Positions 22,079-33,780 of a stretch of DNA of 64,000 nucleotides are shown here, piece after piece. Under the pieces are notes generated by a model. It ran no database searches. It had not been told where the DNA came from and saw nothing but the letters and a program-made list of their open reading frames with translations. The DNA comes from Pelodera strongyloides. Taxonomy: Eukaryota; Nematoda; Chromadorea; Rhabditida; Rhabditidae. Each line of letters opens with the position of its first letter. The stretch's first letter is position 1. A program made the position numbers and the translations under genes. The stretch lies in the NCBI GenBank assembly GCA_036852015.1, contig JAANDG010000579.1, positions 28,544 through 92,543 of the forward strand. The letters are read 5' to 3'.

Positions 22079-25000
22079 TTATACAAAACAGAAGTATTTG
22101 ACAATGAAGTCCGTGATTCCCCATCTTCCTTCGATGTTGAAATGCGAGGGGAAAGGGGGAATTCTTACTGTCGTCGGTGGTAGAAACTGGTACATCACCT
22201 GCAATACAATGGTTTAAAGGGAACACCAGCGCAGATTCCCGAATACTGTATCACGCGCTCTAAAATATCGAGCTTAAAAGAAAAGGCCGCGTCAGCATAA
22301 GTCTTAGTGCATCTTCTGCTTGCATCTATCTTGCAACTTATTTTTATGTGGTGTGCTGTGCTCTGCAGCTTTTAGCCCAAACATGCAAAACCGGGTTGAC
22401 ATTCCCCTTAAAGGAGGAGGCTCACGAGAACTACACCCTATATTTCTTTCTTTTTATCGAAGGATGATGGTTTGACCTTTGAAAAAACAAGCATTATAAG
22501 GTTCAGCGCTTTAGTTTGGAAGAATTAATTAATCTAAAGAACGCGCAGTCAAGTAAATAATCTATCGTATGCAAGGTAAATTTCAAAGCTAAACATGCAA
22601 ATTTACAATTCATTTTACAAGCCAGCACAAAATTTGCGTGCCCACTATAGAAATCAACTATTTACCTCGATCAAAATTTTGACAGAATTCATAGTTTTAT
22701 ATTGATTTACTCCTTCCAATTAAAATCTTTCGCTTTGTAAAGCATGTCTTTCGAAATTTAATACCATCATCTTTCGATTTAAGAAAATTATTTGAGCACT
22801 TCATTCTCGTGAGCCTTCTCCTTTAAAGGAGGAGGCTCACGAGAATGAAGTGCTCAAATAGTTTCCTTTTATCGAAGGGGGGGGGGGGGTTTATCTTCCA
22901 AAAAACAAGCATTATAAGGTTCAACGCTTTAGTTTGAAGGAATTAATTAATCTAAGGAACTCGAAGTCAAATAAAATAACCTATCGTATGCAAGGTAGAC
23001 TTCAAAGCTAAGCATGCGATTTGCTCCTTCCAATTAAAAGCTTTTGCTTTATAAAGCATGTCTTTCGGAATTTAATACCATCGTCTTTCGATAAAAGGAA
23101 ACTATTTGAGCACTTCATTCTCGTGAGCCTCCTCCTTTAAAGCGAAATACTGGCCAGTTTTTGAAACACATCGTGAACAACTGAATTGTTACGTATTGAT
23201 GTTAAAGGGACGGGCCCATCAAAATAAACCCATATGTTTCATGTTTTTATAATTTGTATAAAGGGGTTTATTATAATATATGTACACTAAATTTCGGCTA
23301 GACTTTATCCCGCTGAAATTGTTCGGTGTCGATAAACGGAAAAGTATACCGTAGAAGACCAACAATTGCACCCTTATTTCCTTGTCGCTGGTCCCGGGGG
23401 AATATGGCTATATAGACAGATAGTCTCCCGGGTCCCAATCAGAGCGAGGTGACCTCGGGAGACACGGTAAGAAAATAAGGGTGCAATTGTTGGTCGTCTA
23501 CGGTATACTTTTCCGTTTATCGACACCGAAAAATTTCAGCGGGATAAAGTCTAGCCGTAATTTAGTGTACATATATTATAATAAACCCCCTTTATACAAA
23601 TTATAAAAACATGCAAAATATAGGTTTATTTTGATGGGCCCGTCCCTTTAAGTGGCTCGAATTTAGCTAAGTTTTTGTTCTAATTTATGTTCAATTGCAT
23701 AAGCTGCATAAGAATGCTGGTGTAATTGATGCGCTTCAAAAACCGGTCTGTAGTTCGCTTTAAATTATAGGAGAAAACGAATGTTTTTACCTCCTCCTGA
23801 TTAGTCGCAACATCGATCCATACAACTTTGAAAGTGTAATCCGGATACTCGACAAACAGTCTAAATTGGTAGATTGGGTGAAATTTGGTGACGGTTCACT
23901 GGATTTTTTCACGTGGTTTTTTTTCGTGAGCCAGCCCATTTGCTGACAACCTCTTCGTGACGATGTGATGACCAAGCTTCATCGAAAAGCGCCATCAACC
24001 CTGGTCACCAAATTCTCACGAACCAGTCACGACATTGGTTCGAACGGCTGTTTTACAATAATTTCGTTTTCGTAGATAGGTAACTAACATATCCCAAACG
24101 GTAGCCCCCCAAGATAGATACCACTAAAGATACCAAGAGACCAAAGACCAAGGAACAATAATTACTCAAGTATTAATAAGTTAATTAAATTAAGTAATAA
24201 AGAAAATAGGAAAAAAACACCTGAAGCTCAGCTTGTAATCCATTCCATAGGACAAGGGTTTCGACCAGGTAACAAATTGCTCATTAAGGGACGTTTCGTT
24301 ACCCTAAATTGAGCTTTTTATATCCAGTACCGCCCAAACTTTATGGGACAACTATGCAGTTTAGCCATACATAGGAAGCGGAAGAACCATTCTGTGAAGG
24401 CTCGGGCTCATGATTGTGACCACTTGGTGACTTTGTCGTGACCACGCTTCCTCGAAAGCCGTCGTGAGTTGGTCATCGCCAAAATGGTCACTAACGAAAA
24501 ATCGCAACCGCATTCCCATGCATAAATGTCAAGTTCTGAGCTCTGTTTCAAATACCACGTGTGACGTCGCTTTAAAATCAAACAATGTTACCACAGTCTT
24601 GTAGCGGATGATTGCGTACGTGCCACCGACTGCGAGTTCAAAGGAGAAGCTGACTATATCGGTGTTCTGATTGACAAGATGGCTTAGACGTCCTGGATCG
24701 CTGGCGAAGGTAAATCGCAGATTCCCCCTAAATGGTTTTACTTAGCAAAGCGGTATAGCAACCTTTTTTGTAGCGCGCACAGGAGCTTGTATCCTGATTC
24801 CTGTGTATTGTGTGTGAGAATGTTGACGCGACTTGCGAGATTACATCCCCACGAGTTGTGCTAACTGTGTTCCCTTGTGTGCCGTTACAGTACTTATAAT
24901 GTAACAATAATAATAGTTTATTTCCAGTTGCATGATTTTTTTTCAGTTGATAAAGGGTGATAATACTGTAAATCAATCGCACAACACAAACTTCAATGCC

Positions 25001-26505
25001 ACGTGACATATCGCTTTAATGGTTACATTTCGTACTTAAGTAGCTATGATTTACTTGTTTACTTTGAAATGAAAATGAATATCACTAACTCGGTCACATT
25101 CGGATGTTGTTCGACAGTGCCAGTGGGGTACCACTCCAAACTCTGCGGGATCTTCGAGGCACAACCGGTCCCAACTAGAATTTATACACTCAGGAAACGA
25201 AAAACTACCCTCGCTGACCGATCTAACCATTTGGCGACCGGCCACCGACCATTTCACAACCACTTAGAGACTCTATTCTTTTTTCTTTTTTTTTCGAATT
25301 TTTTTTCGAAATCGAGCTTTCAAGAATATGAAATGGTTTGGAGCAGTGGAAAGTCGAGAAGCCAGCTAATTATCATCAAAATAATTCGAAAAGCGTTTTT
25401 ACTTGGTTTATGCTTACGCCAAGGCTTAGGCTTACGCTTAGGCTTACGCTTAGGCTTACGCTTAGGCTTACGCTTAGGCTTACGCTTAGGCTTACGCTTA
25501 GGCTTACGCTTAGGCTTACGCTTAGGCTTACGCTCAGGCTTACGCTTAGGCTTACGCTTAGGCTTACGCTTAGGATTACGCTTAGGCTTACGCTTAGGCT
25601 TACGCTTAGGCTTACGCTTAGGCTTACGCTTAGGCTTACGCTTAGTATGAAGCGGCGAAGAAGTGAAAGTGTGACTTACAGTAATTGAGGGCAATATTTT
25701 GTGTAACTTGGAATGCTGGATCATCTCGGGTTTTGAGTTGTTGGGATGCCACACAACAAACCTGAGTGAGTAAAGGATAATAAGGTATAAAGCCTACCTG
25801 TTTCGGAACGTATGACAGCCGTAGTAATCCGATGTAGTGTATGCAAATTACTGCGCTGGTTCTGCTCGACTATTAGACTGATTACACCACTTTGCATACA
25901 ACATATAGGAATGTGGTTGTCCAAAATATGTCTCAAAAACCGGCTGATACATCGCTTTAAAGCTTAGGCTACCTACAGAAATACGTAATATAACTGGAAG
26001 GAGCTCTGCAGCCACTCATGTTCATCACTCGTCTCCCTCGGGAAATATTCCCTGGGAACAGAAAATGGGAAAGAGTGGCGAGTGGTCGTAATGATAGCGC
26101 TATTGTGACTGTTTGCATAAGATAGGCTGAGGCTGAGAGTTTGATCACGACATTACAGCTATTCTTACTAATAGATACAACAATAGATATCCTGAAACCA
26201 ATTTCTAGACGATTTTTTCTAAAAGCACTAGCTAGGGTTTCTCACCCAGTCCATTATTATAATTTAAAGTGAAATACAGGACGGTTTTTGAAACAACTGA
26301 ATTTGAATTCTTGCGTACTTATGCTAATTTGCTCGAATTCAGCTCGGTTTGTTATTCTAATTTATGCTTCATTTGCTTAAGCTGCATAAGAATGCTGGTG
26401 TACTCGATGTGTTTCAAAAACCGACCGGTATTTCGCTTTAAGAATCAAATATGCTAAATGACTTACCAGTGCGAGAAGGGCGAGTAGACGAACCATGTTT
26501 GTCAT
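22079..26505 (-). CDS. predicted secreted protein, paralogue 1 (seven exons)
   Basis: Exons on the minus strand: 26467-26505, 25680-25761, 25090-25174, 24592-24727, 24221-24303, 23791-23860 and 22079-22198. Every junction has GT/AG and matching phase, giving about 201 residues. The first two exons encode MTNMVRLLALLAL followed by VCCVASQQ, a convincing signal peptide, so secretion is likely. Later landmarks are TGCASKIP, SLEWYPTGTVEQ, AIIRYKTV and a C-terminal IEGRWGITDFIVKYFCFV. Exon lengths 39, 83 and 120 are identical in the neighbouring paralogue. I recognise no named family; the late beta-rich part with a final EGRWG motif could be galectin-like, a weak idea. MITEs and a 12-bp telomere-like array lie in its introns. 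Confidence 0.7.
22408..23140. mobile_element. two adjacent copies of a GGAGGAGGCTCACGAGAA TIR element
   Basis: Copy one is 22408-22826 and copy two is 22823-23140; they share the TTAA at 22823-22826. Each runs from TTAAAGGAGGAGGCTCACG to an inverted CGTGAGCC-CTCCTTTAA. The second is shorter and contains a run of about thirteen G near 22878. Both lie in the last intron of the gene ending at 22079. Confidence 0.8.
23137..23762. mobile_element. family-1 MITE split by a nested TTAA element
   Basis: The outer element begins in the TTAA that ends the preceding element (23137-23140) and finishes at TTCGCTTTAA (23762). A palindromic element with ends TTAAAGGGACGGGCCCATC and its inverse occupies 23202-23651 and is itself flanked by TTAA. 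Removing it rejoins the usual family-1 interior. Confidence 0.8.
25410..25650 (+). repeat. 12-bp telomere-like array (TTAGGCTTACGC)n
   Basis: About 19 copies alternate the nematode telomeric hexamer TTAGGC with its variant TTACGC, with a few point changes (CTCAGG, TTAGGATT). The array lies in the intron between exons 25680-25761 and 25090-25174 of the minus-strand secreted-protein gene. Long open frames on both strands (Leu-Arg/Gly and Lys-Pro-Arg repeats) follow from a 12-base unit and are not evidence of protein. Confidence 0.9.
25780..25961. mobile_element. MITE, AACAGCCGG subfamily, decayed left end
   Basis: The right end AAAAACCGGCTGATACATCGCTTTAA is typical of the family, and the left end near 25780 is degraded. 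It lies in the first intron of the 22079-26505 gene. Confidence 0.5.
26264..26441. mobile_element. TTAA-bounded MITE, family 1
   Basis: It starts TTAAAGTGAAATACAGGACGG and ends CCGACCGGTATTTCGCTTTAA. It ends about 25 bases from the first coding exon of the secreted-protein gene, inside intron 1. Confidence 0.75.
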
Positions 26506-26520
26506 GCTCTTCCATGTCAA

Positions 26521-26545
26521 TCGTCCCTTTATATATCATATCTAA
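26521..26545 (-). promoter_or_regulatory. TATA-like element of paralogue 1
   Basis: On the minus strand GATATATAAAGGGACG lies about 25-35 bases before the ATG at 26505. The paralogue keeps GATATTTAAAGGGACG at the matching place (33762-33780). Upstream sequence conserved between the two genes (TATTGCTGTCTGAAGCC) marks a duplicated 5' region. Confidence 0.4.
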
Positions 26546-29078
26546 CAAAGGCTTCAGACAGCAATATCGAATTACCTTTAATTTTTCACACATGAAAGTG
26601 TCAAAAAAACAATAGAAAAACGGTTTCTGATATTTTATGGTAACATAAAAAGGGCTTTTGGATTTTTTCAACAAAACAAAAGATTCTTCATTGGACAGCT
26701 TATTTGTAGTTTAATCGGTAGCAGATCAAAGATCCACTTCTAAAACAAATTGTCCTTTGACAAAATGGCTAGTAATTTTTTGCTGTCAACAGCGCTAAAA
26801 CACACGATTTCTGGTCTGATTGCATTAATTTACATACTGCATATGTGAATTCCAGAATGCATTAGAAAAATCTCGCTTTAATGCATACAAGCTATTTGAT
26901 ATCGATTTGACTACAAAGTTAAAAGGTTAAAGCGAGTGGCGTGCGCAAGCGGCAACATTGTGGCGTGCGCAAGCGGCAACATTGTGGCGTGCAAGCGGCG
27001 TGGTTTCGGCGGGCAACGTGCACGGAAGAACCAGTGGTGTGCCACTTTCCTCCACGCGCACGCATGCCGTAACATTGCCACGTGTACGCTAATTGTCTAG
27101 AGGGTGTTTTCTTTTTAAAGAGATTGTGCCAAATAAGCATGTATCAGGTGTCCATGATGATGACAAATCGATAAAAAGGAGACGATGTAAAGTGAGCCTA
27201 TCGCTTTAAAGGGAAAGAAAAAAGTTTTTCTTAATTAACTTGAGCAGAATGTCCGGTATTTGAGAAATATTACTGTGAAAACCGCATTTCTTTACGCCTA
27301 GAACTCGCGCAGAGATATTTCACGGCAAGCAGACCGGCCAGGTACCGTAGTCAGAAACGCAATGAGTTTTTACGGTTTATATCCGTCCATTAGCATTCTT
27401 TCTCTACATAATAATTGTTAAACGAATGAAATGCACACCTAACATTATAAATAAGCGTTTCCAATACTGTACTGCACTAAAAGAGCCAAAATTGATCCTG
27501 ACTACGGTACTTGGCCGAACAGTTTAAAGGGATGGGCTCACTACAAAATCACCTTGTTTTTATGCTTTAGTTTGATTGTACAAAGGTAAAATTAAACAAA
27601 GAGCATAAAAAAAGTTTCTTGAATTACTCCCTAGGGAAGATATAAGGTAAAAAGGGTGAGTATTGATCTTTCTTCCGATAATGAGTAAACAAGATAAACT
27701 AGGGAAGCTAAGAGATATGGCTGAAACACACTGTTTTGGGCAAAATAAACTGTAGTTTTCATCGTTTATTTTACTTAAAACAATGAAAAACAGTGTGTTT
27801 CAGCCATATCTCTTAGCTTCCCTAGTTTATCTTGTTTACTCACGTTATCGGAAGAAAGATCAATACTCACCCTTTTTACCTAATATCTTTCCTAGGGAGT
27901 AATTCAAGAAACTTTTTTTATGCTCTATGTTTAATTTTACCTTTGTACAATCAAACTAAAGCATAAAAACAAGGTGATTTTGTAGTGAGCCCATCCCTTT
28001 AATATCTCTGCGTGTTCTAGGCGTAAAGAAACGCGATGTCGACAGTAATATTTCTGAAATTCCGGCCATTCAGTGCAAGTTAATTATGGAAGACTTTTTC
28101 TCGTGGGCCTCTCCGGATGAACATGAATTAGAATAAAAAATCGAGCTAAATTCGATCAAATTGTCATAAATACGCAAGAATACTCAGTTGCCCATGATGC
28201 GTTTCAAAAACCTGCCGGTATTTCGCTTTAAAGGCACAGTTTCGCTCTTCCCGACTGCGCTCTCCCACGCAACATAGTGAACTTATTATGTAGACGCAAT
28301 TTTACACCAACAACTACTCTCAAGATTACATAAGACTATCACATTGGGCTTGCCTTTTTTCCTAATGAGACATTTAGGCCAATTTATCGACTCTTTATGC
28401 CATTCCTGGCAACGAAGAAAAGACGGTTGTCACAAAATTTTTGTCTAAGTACGGTAAGCAGCGGAGGAAGCAGGAAACGCAACGCTTTACTTTAAAAAAA
28501 AGTTTGACATACGATATACGTGTGCTCGCTTTGAGAGAAGATAATTGCATAGAATAGGTAGATCTTCGAGCTTACCAATTTTTCCTTGTCCTGATTATGC
28601 CGAAAGATGAAACGTTGACATAACGATTTGGTTTACATCTTTCCAATCTGTCTTTTTCGGGAATCGTACTAAGCTCGAAGATCTACTATTCTATTTTTAG
28701 TTTCCAGCGTCAAACTGCCCTTCTGACTTATGATTGTCATACAGATTATTTTAGCTTGTATGAGAGCGATATTCTTGCAATGAAAGTTCTTTCTTGTTCT
28801 TTTTCAGTGATCGCTGTGCAAAGGTTTTATCACAAAGGATTAGGCATCGATACCCACAAAATACAAAACTAGTATAATCGTTGGTGAGGCTCGAAAATAA
28901 CGTACTATGATACTAATTTTTATTACTGTGTGCATTGATGGGTGCCCAAACAGGGTCGGCTGGCATGCGACAGGCGGAACGCATGTATGTTCGCCGAACC
29001 GCCAACGAAAGTAGTTTAACAAATTAATGATGAAAATAATAACAAACGAATTTTTTTTATTTCAAATTATCAAAAATC
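26546..29078. other. intergenic; nested palindromes, no gene
   Basis: Between the two paralogues I see a GTGCGCAAGCGGCAACATTGTG tandem (about 26938-27000), a nested fold-back complex at 27206-28116, and a truncated family-1 MITE at about 28118-28231. An imperfect inverted pair around TAGATCTTCGAGCTTA (28558) and TAAGCTCGAAGATCTA (28669) is also present. TTTATT at 29056-29061 is a minus-strand AATAAA just past the stop of the next gene. Confidence 0.5.
27206..28116. mobile_element. fold-back element with a nested TTAA palindrome
   Basis: The outer arms carry TTTCTTTACGCCTAGAACTCGC and its inverse near 28010, and TTCTCGTGGGCC at the right end. The inner element, 27534-28002, has TTAA at both ends and arms TTAAAGGGATGGGCTCACTAC. 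An independent, un-nested relative of the outer element lies at 35334-35523. Confidence 0.75.
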
Positions 29079-32000
29079 TTAAGCGTAGCAGATGTACTTG
29101 ACTCTGGTGCCGCTGAGTCCCCATCTGCCTTCCATTCCAAAATAGTCAGGCATCGGAAGAAGACGATCGCTTTCTTTCGCACCATAACCAAAGAACGGCT
29201 GAAATATAATGGTTCGATTCATGCTTAGTTACTAGAAAAGCTTATTTTAAAGCTGTATTACATCTGGATTCTGAATTGCACGCTCGACCGTGTATTCCCG
29301 TGTAATGGATGTGTTTGGCGTAGGAACGAGCCCGGTGGTGTAGTGGCTAGCACTGTTACCAAGCACCCTCATGACAGAGTTCAATTCCTACGGCTGATTG
29401 CGCACTGGGTGGTGAAAATAAATTGTGAACTTACAATCTCCTCTAGGGTTTGAAGATCCACGTAGAGGAATTGGAAGCTGTATTTGTATTCCGGGGTGTC
29501 GAGATGCAGCCTAAGTCCGTAAGTGAATTAAAGCGGCATAGCGGCCGGTTTTTGAAACACATCGAGCACAACTGGCAGCATATGCAAGAGCATATAGAAA
29601 TAGGCCTATTTTTATTCTAATAACGCTCGTTCGCATGTAATGCATAGGAATGCAACTAGCTGACATACGTTCCAAAAACAGCCGCTACTTCCTTTAAAGC
29701 GAAATACGGGCCGTTTTTTGAAGCGCATCGTGGACAACTCAATCCTTACGTATTCATGCTAATTTTCTCGAATTCAGCTTGATATTTTATTCTAATTTAT
29801 TTTCATTTTCGTACGCTGCATAAGAGTGCTGATGTCTCGATGTGTTTCAAAAACCGGCCGCTATTTCGCTTTAATATCTTTATTAACAAATTTAATAGAA
29901 TAATACCTGACGATAAGTCTGTATTTTTCGCCAAACTGAAACGATGGTCTGTGGAAGGATAAGTACGACGAATCATTGCCTTCTTCGCCCTAAATTCAGC
30001 CTCTTTTTTTATTTATTTCTAGCCTAAGCCTAAGCCTAAGCCTAAGCCTAAGCCTAAGCCTAAGCCTAAGCCTAAGCTTAAGCCTAAGTACGACGAATCA
30101 TTGGCATCTTCGCCCTAAATACAGCTTTTTTTCTAGCCTAAGAATAAGCCTAGCTTTAACCTTTTTTAACCTTTAATTATGATAATATTTTTTTCTGTTC
30201 CTCTTCAGCGAGATGCTCCTCTAAAGTACTTTTCTGGCGAACCGCTCAGTGAAATAGTTATTAATGACGAGCAGGCCAAGCCGCCAAGCGATAGGAAGAC
30301 AATTTTTTCATGCAAGACGAGAGTGCATGAGTGAAGAGGCGCAGGAAGAAAATTAGCGAGACGTTCAGTGAGCGCATTGCTGTGCAGGTGGATGACGTTT
30401 TCGCCAAAAAGGAACATAGTCATGAAATAAAATTCGCGAGTGAAGTGACATGAAATGCCAAATCGGACGCTAAAAATTAGGAGATCTTATTATATAAAGG
30501 AGAAGAGTTTACTTTTTTGTTTGTGTGAACATAACGAAATCCTCTCATAAAGAAAATTTTCTATTCACAATCGAAAGAGAACATACAAAATCTTTGCCGC
30601 TGACGGGATTCGAACCCACATCAGCGCACAAACTCTCGCTTCACAGTCCAACGCTCTACCTGCTGAGCTATGATAGCTCATCTCAAAGGGTAGCGTTAGT
30701 CGAGTGGTGATCCAAACTGATTATCATACGTTTCCACAATCAGAACCGTGTGAATGTGTTGGAGGAGAAAGAGACGCGAGTAAACTTTCTTTAAATTGTA
30801 GCAACCCTTTTTTTAAATAGGATAGGGAAACAATCGGCCGAAGGCCGATTCCTCCAGTCGGAGAAGAGCCCGTAGGGCTCTTCGAACGGCTGGTATATTA
30901 TAATTGCCATGTCTAACAGCTATAACTGTCCATGCATAAAGTCGTATGGAAAACTGGAATATTGTGGGAAACGGTAAACTTGTATTTCTCCTGCTCCAGG
31001 CCCTTTAAAATCAATTTTTCGAAGGAAATAACGTTCACTTGGAGAATATGTCTAAATTCGACACCGAATGGAGCACAATTGGCATTCTACAGCTTATTTT
31101 TGTACCAGTAGACGTTTCACAAACCACGTGCCGTACTGCTTTAAAGACAAATTATCTTACCGCATGCTTGTATCGGATGATAGCGCTCGGGTACTCTCGA
31201 CTGAGCGCGATTTCAAACGAACAGGGTATTATGGCTTCGGTTTGGTGCACAAGTTCGCTTAGTCGAGCTTGCACGTTAGAGAACGTGATGCGAACGCTTC
31301 CACTGAATTGGGTAGTAATTATAATTAAAAGGCATTTGTAATTATTTTTTCCCCATTATACTCATACTGGTCGATTTTTGAAACGCATCGCGTACGCTTG
31401 CTTCCTTAATGCAAATGAGCGTAAATTAGAATAAAAACTAGACCCCAATTAGAATCCATTTTGCATAGGTGCATAGGAACGCAAGCAAGTACTTCAGATG
31501 CGTTTCGAAAACCGGCCGGTATTTCGCTTTAATGCACACAAATTATTCATTTGTTTTTCAATTTGAATTGTAGTAAAATCGTCTACTTGTGTCCTCCATT
31601 GGCTGGTTGTTCAAAAACGCCGTCATATTGCCACTCAAGGATGTATGGGACTTTTCCGCCGCAGGCAGTTGAGGCTATAACATTAATATTTTTGTGGCAT
31701 ATTCATTATCAGTCGACTATCGGACATCGCCGGCTGCGGCGACTTTCCACTAATACGCAGGCTAAGTTTATGGGCATCTTTGGGCAAACAATGGGCATAT
31801 TATATGTATATATCCCAACGTTTATGTAATTCGATTCATTTGTATTTATTTTGGAGAGTTGATCGAAGTTGGCCTACTTACACAAAACGCAAGAAACGTA
31901 GAAAAACGTTGCCGGCACATAAAATTTCAAACTTTTCTCCTCTTTATAGGAAGATACTGCATCATGTACCGTTATTTTAATTTTTAAAGTAGCGTATGTT

Positions 32001-33741
32001 ATCTTCATGTAAACCGTTTTACATCTTCATGTAAACCACAGGCCACGTACGATTATTTACAATATAACTTTCGTTTGGAGCTATTTGGACTTCTTGGGCC
32101 AGAAATGAAGCAAATTTATCTATAAGTTTCACACGTGCTGAAAAAAAAAGTTCTAATAACCTTTCTTTAAAAGAACGTGAGCCCATTTGAAGCAACAAAC
32201 ACTCGCTTTACTGTAATTAAAAAAAAATTTTTTTTTATATATATAACTCTTTATTCAAGCAATACGATTTAACAAACGGACAATGTCAATGAAAGAGATA
32301 GACACACACATTGGTCCGTTTATTTGCGTAATCTGTTCTTTACATTGTGTTCTTTACAGTAATTGTGAGAGACGCCGTAGCGTAGTGGCCATACAGGCTG
32401 TGCTTTGATTGCTTATCACGTTTGAACTCTAACGGACAATAAGGACACTACGTATAGCCAGCGAAAATAGTGTAGAAGTAAAATTCTGCTTACAGTAATG
32501 TTGGGCGACAGTGCCATATTTGTAGAAGGGATCGTTTTCGACTACCGGAGGAGCTGCCAGCACGCAGCAAATCTGATAAATTTGTGGTTATTCCTGCACA
32601 AATAACTGTCACCAAACGGTTCTCACCGAAAACCCAATGGTGACTGTTAGTGGCCAATTGGGTGACCATTTAGTGACTAGTTGATGGCGGTTTTCGATGG
32701 AATTTGGTCACCACATGGTCATCAAATGCGCATCTCAGCACTCCCATTTCATCTACATAACTTTATATCCTCAAAAAGAACTGACGAAACTCGGTTGCTC
32801 CGCGGCGAAAAAAATGGGGTTCGCCTAGGTTTCGCCGCGCCCTTCGCTCAATCTTCGCCGGACTCTCGCCAGGTCCAGCGGGCGTTGAAAACTGGCATGC
32901 AAGCGGCAACGGCTCGGCGTGCAGGCGTGCATGAAAAAAGTGTCACTCCGTTGGGAATGGCGTGCCAGGTTGCACGCGTTGTCACGCGGCTTGCACCTCA
33001 AGTTTCGTCAGTGGAGGGCACTGATCATTGACTACCCTATGGCGAAAGCTGATCGAAGATTGAGCGAAATCGCCGCGCAGCCTACTTATCAGTTTTTGCA
33101 TAGATTTGCGCATTGTCGGCGTGCCTCCCTTGCGGGGCGCACCAGGCGAGAGTCTGGCGAAACCTGGGCGGACCTCTTTTTTGCCGCACAACATGAGACG
33201 TTCGAGTTTTGAGGACAACTGTGTTCGTTTCAGAAGACGTCCCCTAAGAATGGAGAAATTTTATTGGCTAAGTATCTTATTATATAAAGTTGGGAGCTTT
33301 GTTTGTGCGTTTGTTTGATTGTACGTTTGGATGATGTGCGTTACGCTCAGGTTGTAGGATTGGTTCAGTAGTTCGTTCCCATGCACTGAGCCATCTCACA
33401 TTCTGAGCAACCCTCTCACAAAAGCTGTAAAAAGGCTGCATCTATGGAATGCGTGTGCCGTATCAGCCGTGCGAGTTGGCGGCGCTCAAAGTACTACGAA
33501 TAAACTACAAAGAACATGCAGATCTAGAGCAACAAAAAGAGCAACGAAGCGAGGTTTTTAGCATATGATCCATACTCTAATTTTTTTGTAACTACTTTTG
33601 AATCCACGTTTCACGTATGCATAAAATAAAATAAATGTAATAGAAAGTTGCCTCGGACGGCGCAGCCGGCTGGTGATTAAATGATCAAATATAATGACTT
33701 ACCAGTGGGAGAAGGGCTAGTAGACAAACCATATTTGTCAT
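29079..33741 (-). CDS. predicted secreted protein, paralogue 2 (seven exons)
   Basis: Exons on the minus strand: 33703-33741, 32494-32572, 31587-31674, 31161-31302, 29907-29989, 29435-29510 and 29079-29198. All junctions are GT/AG and in phase, giving about 206 residues. It starts MTNMVCLLALLPL then ICCVLAAPPV, a signal peptide with a plausible cleavage region. It shares with paralogue 1 the Cys in TACGGK, an LEW motif, IIRYK, the FGEKY/YGMDY exon, and the terminal MEGRWGLSGTRVKYICYA. The two Cys conserved between both copies could form a disulphide. Function is unknown; extracellular action is inferred. Introns host two Helitron-like elements, MITEs and a TTAGGC tract. AATAAA lies about 18 bases after the stop. 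Confidence 0.7.
29335..29405 (+). other. tRNA-like remnant in an intron
   Basis: GGTGGTGTAGTGGCTAGC resembles an A box and GAGTTCAATTCCT a B box, at tRNA spacing. The stems pair poorly. A similar relic with GTAGCGTAGTGGCC lies near 32373. These are probably old tRNA-derived repeats. Confidence 0.35.
29528..29874. mobile_element. two back-to-back MITEs sharing one TTAA
   Basis: Element 29528-29697 (left end TTAAAGCGGCATAGCGGCCGG) ends in the TTAA at 29694-29697. The same TTAA starts a family-1 element, 29694-29874 (TTAAAGCGAAATACGGGCC to TATTTCGCTTTAA). Both lie in an intron of paralogue 2. Confidence 0.8.
30021..30088 (-). repeat. interstitial telomere-type tract in an intron
   Basis: About ten CCTAAG units (TTAGGC on the minus strand) lie just upstream, in gene sense, of exon 29907-29989. 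About 45 bases of that exon's 5' part plus its acceptor region (29961-30010) are duplicated on the far side at about 30089-30140, with a few mismatches. Confidence 0.9.
30485..30893 (+). mobile_element. Helitron-like non-autonomous element
   Basis: The 5' end TCTTATTATATAAAGG follows an A. The 3' end is a strong hairpin (GAAGAGCCC-GTA-GGGCTCTTC) followed by GAACGGCTGG and then T. TC start, 3' hairpin, CTRR end and A/T flanks fit the Helitron pattern. It contains a degraded tRNA-like block on the minus strand (30600-30682). There is no Rep/helicase coding. Confidence 0.6.
31362..31532. mobile_element. family-1 MITE, decayed left end
   Basis: It keeps GAAACGCATCGCGTACGC and a right end CCGGCCGGTATTTCGCTTTAA. 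It lies between exons 31161-31302 and 31587-31674. Confidence 0.65.
33275..33673 (+). mobile_element. second Helitron-like element
   Basis: It begins TCTTATTATATAAAGTTGGG after an A and ends GCAGCCGGCTGG before a T, with a short GC-rich hairpin before the end. It lies in the first intron of paralogue 2, 30 bases from the signal-peptide exon. Confidence 0.5.
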
Positions 33742-33761
33742 GCTCTCCCATGTTTATCGTC

Positions 33762-33780
33762 CCTTTAAATATCATATCCA
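33762..33780 (-). promoter_or_regulatory. TATA-like element of paralogue 2
   Basis: GATATTTAAAGGGACG on the minus strand lies 20-40 bases before the ATG at 33741 and aligns with GATATATAAAGGGACG of paralogue 1. About 100 bp of 5' sequence is clearly shared between the two genes. Confidence 0.35.

Noticed and set aside
25003..25754. 215-codon (+) and 144-codon (-) frames rich in Leu-Arg/Gly or Lys-Pro-Arg
   Set aside because: They are open because the 12-bp repeat is a multiple of three; several frames on both strands are open at once, and a spliced gene on the minus strand treats the array as intron.
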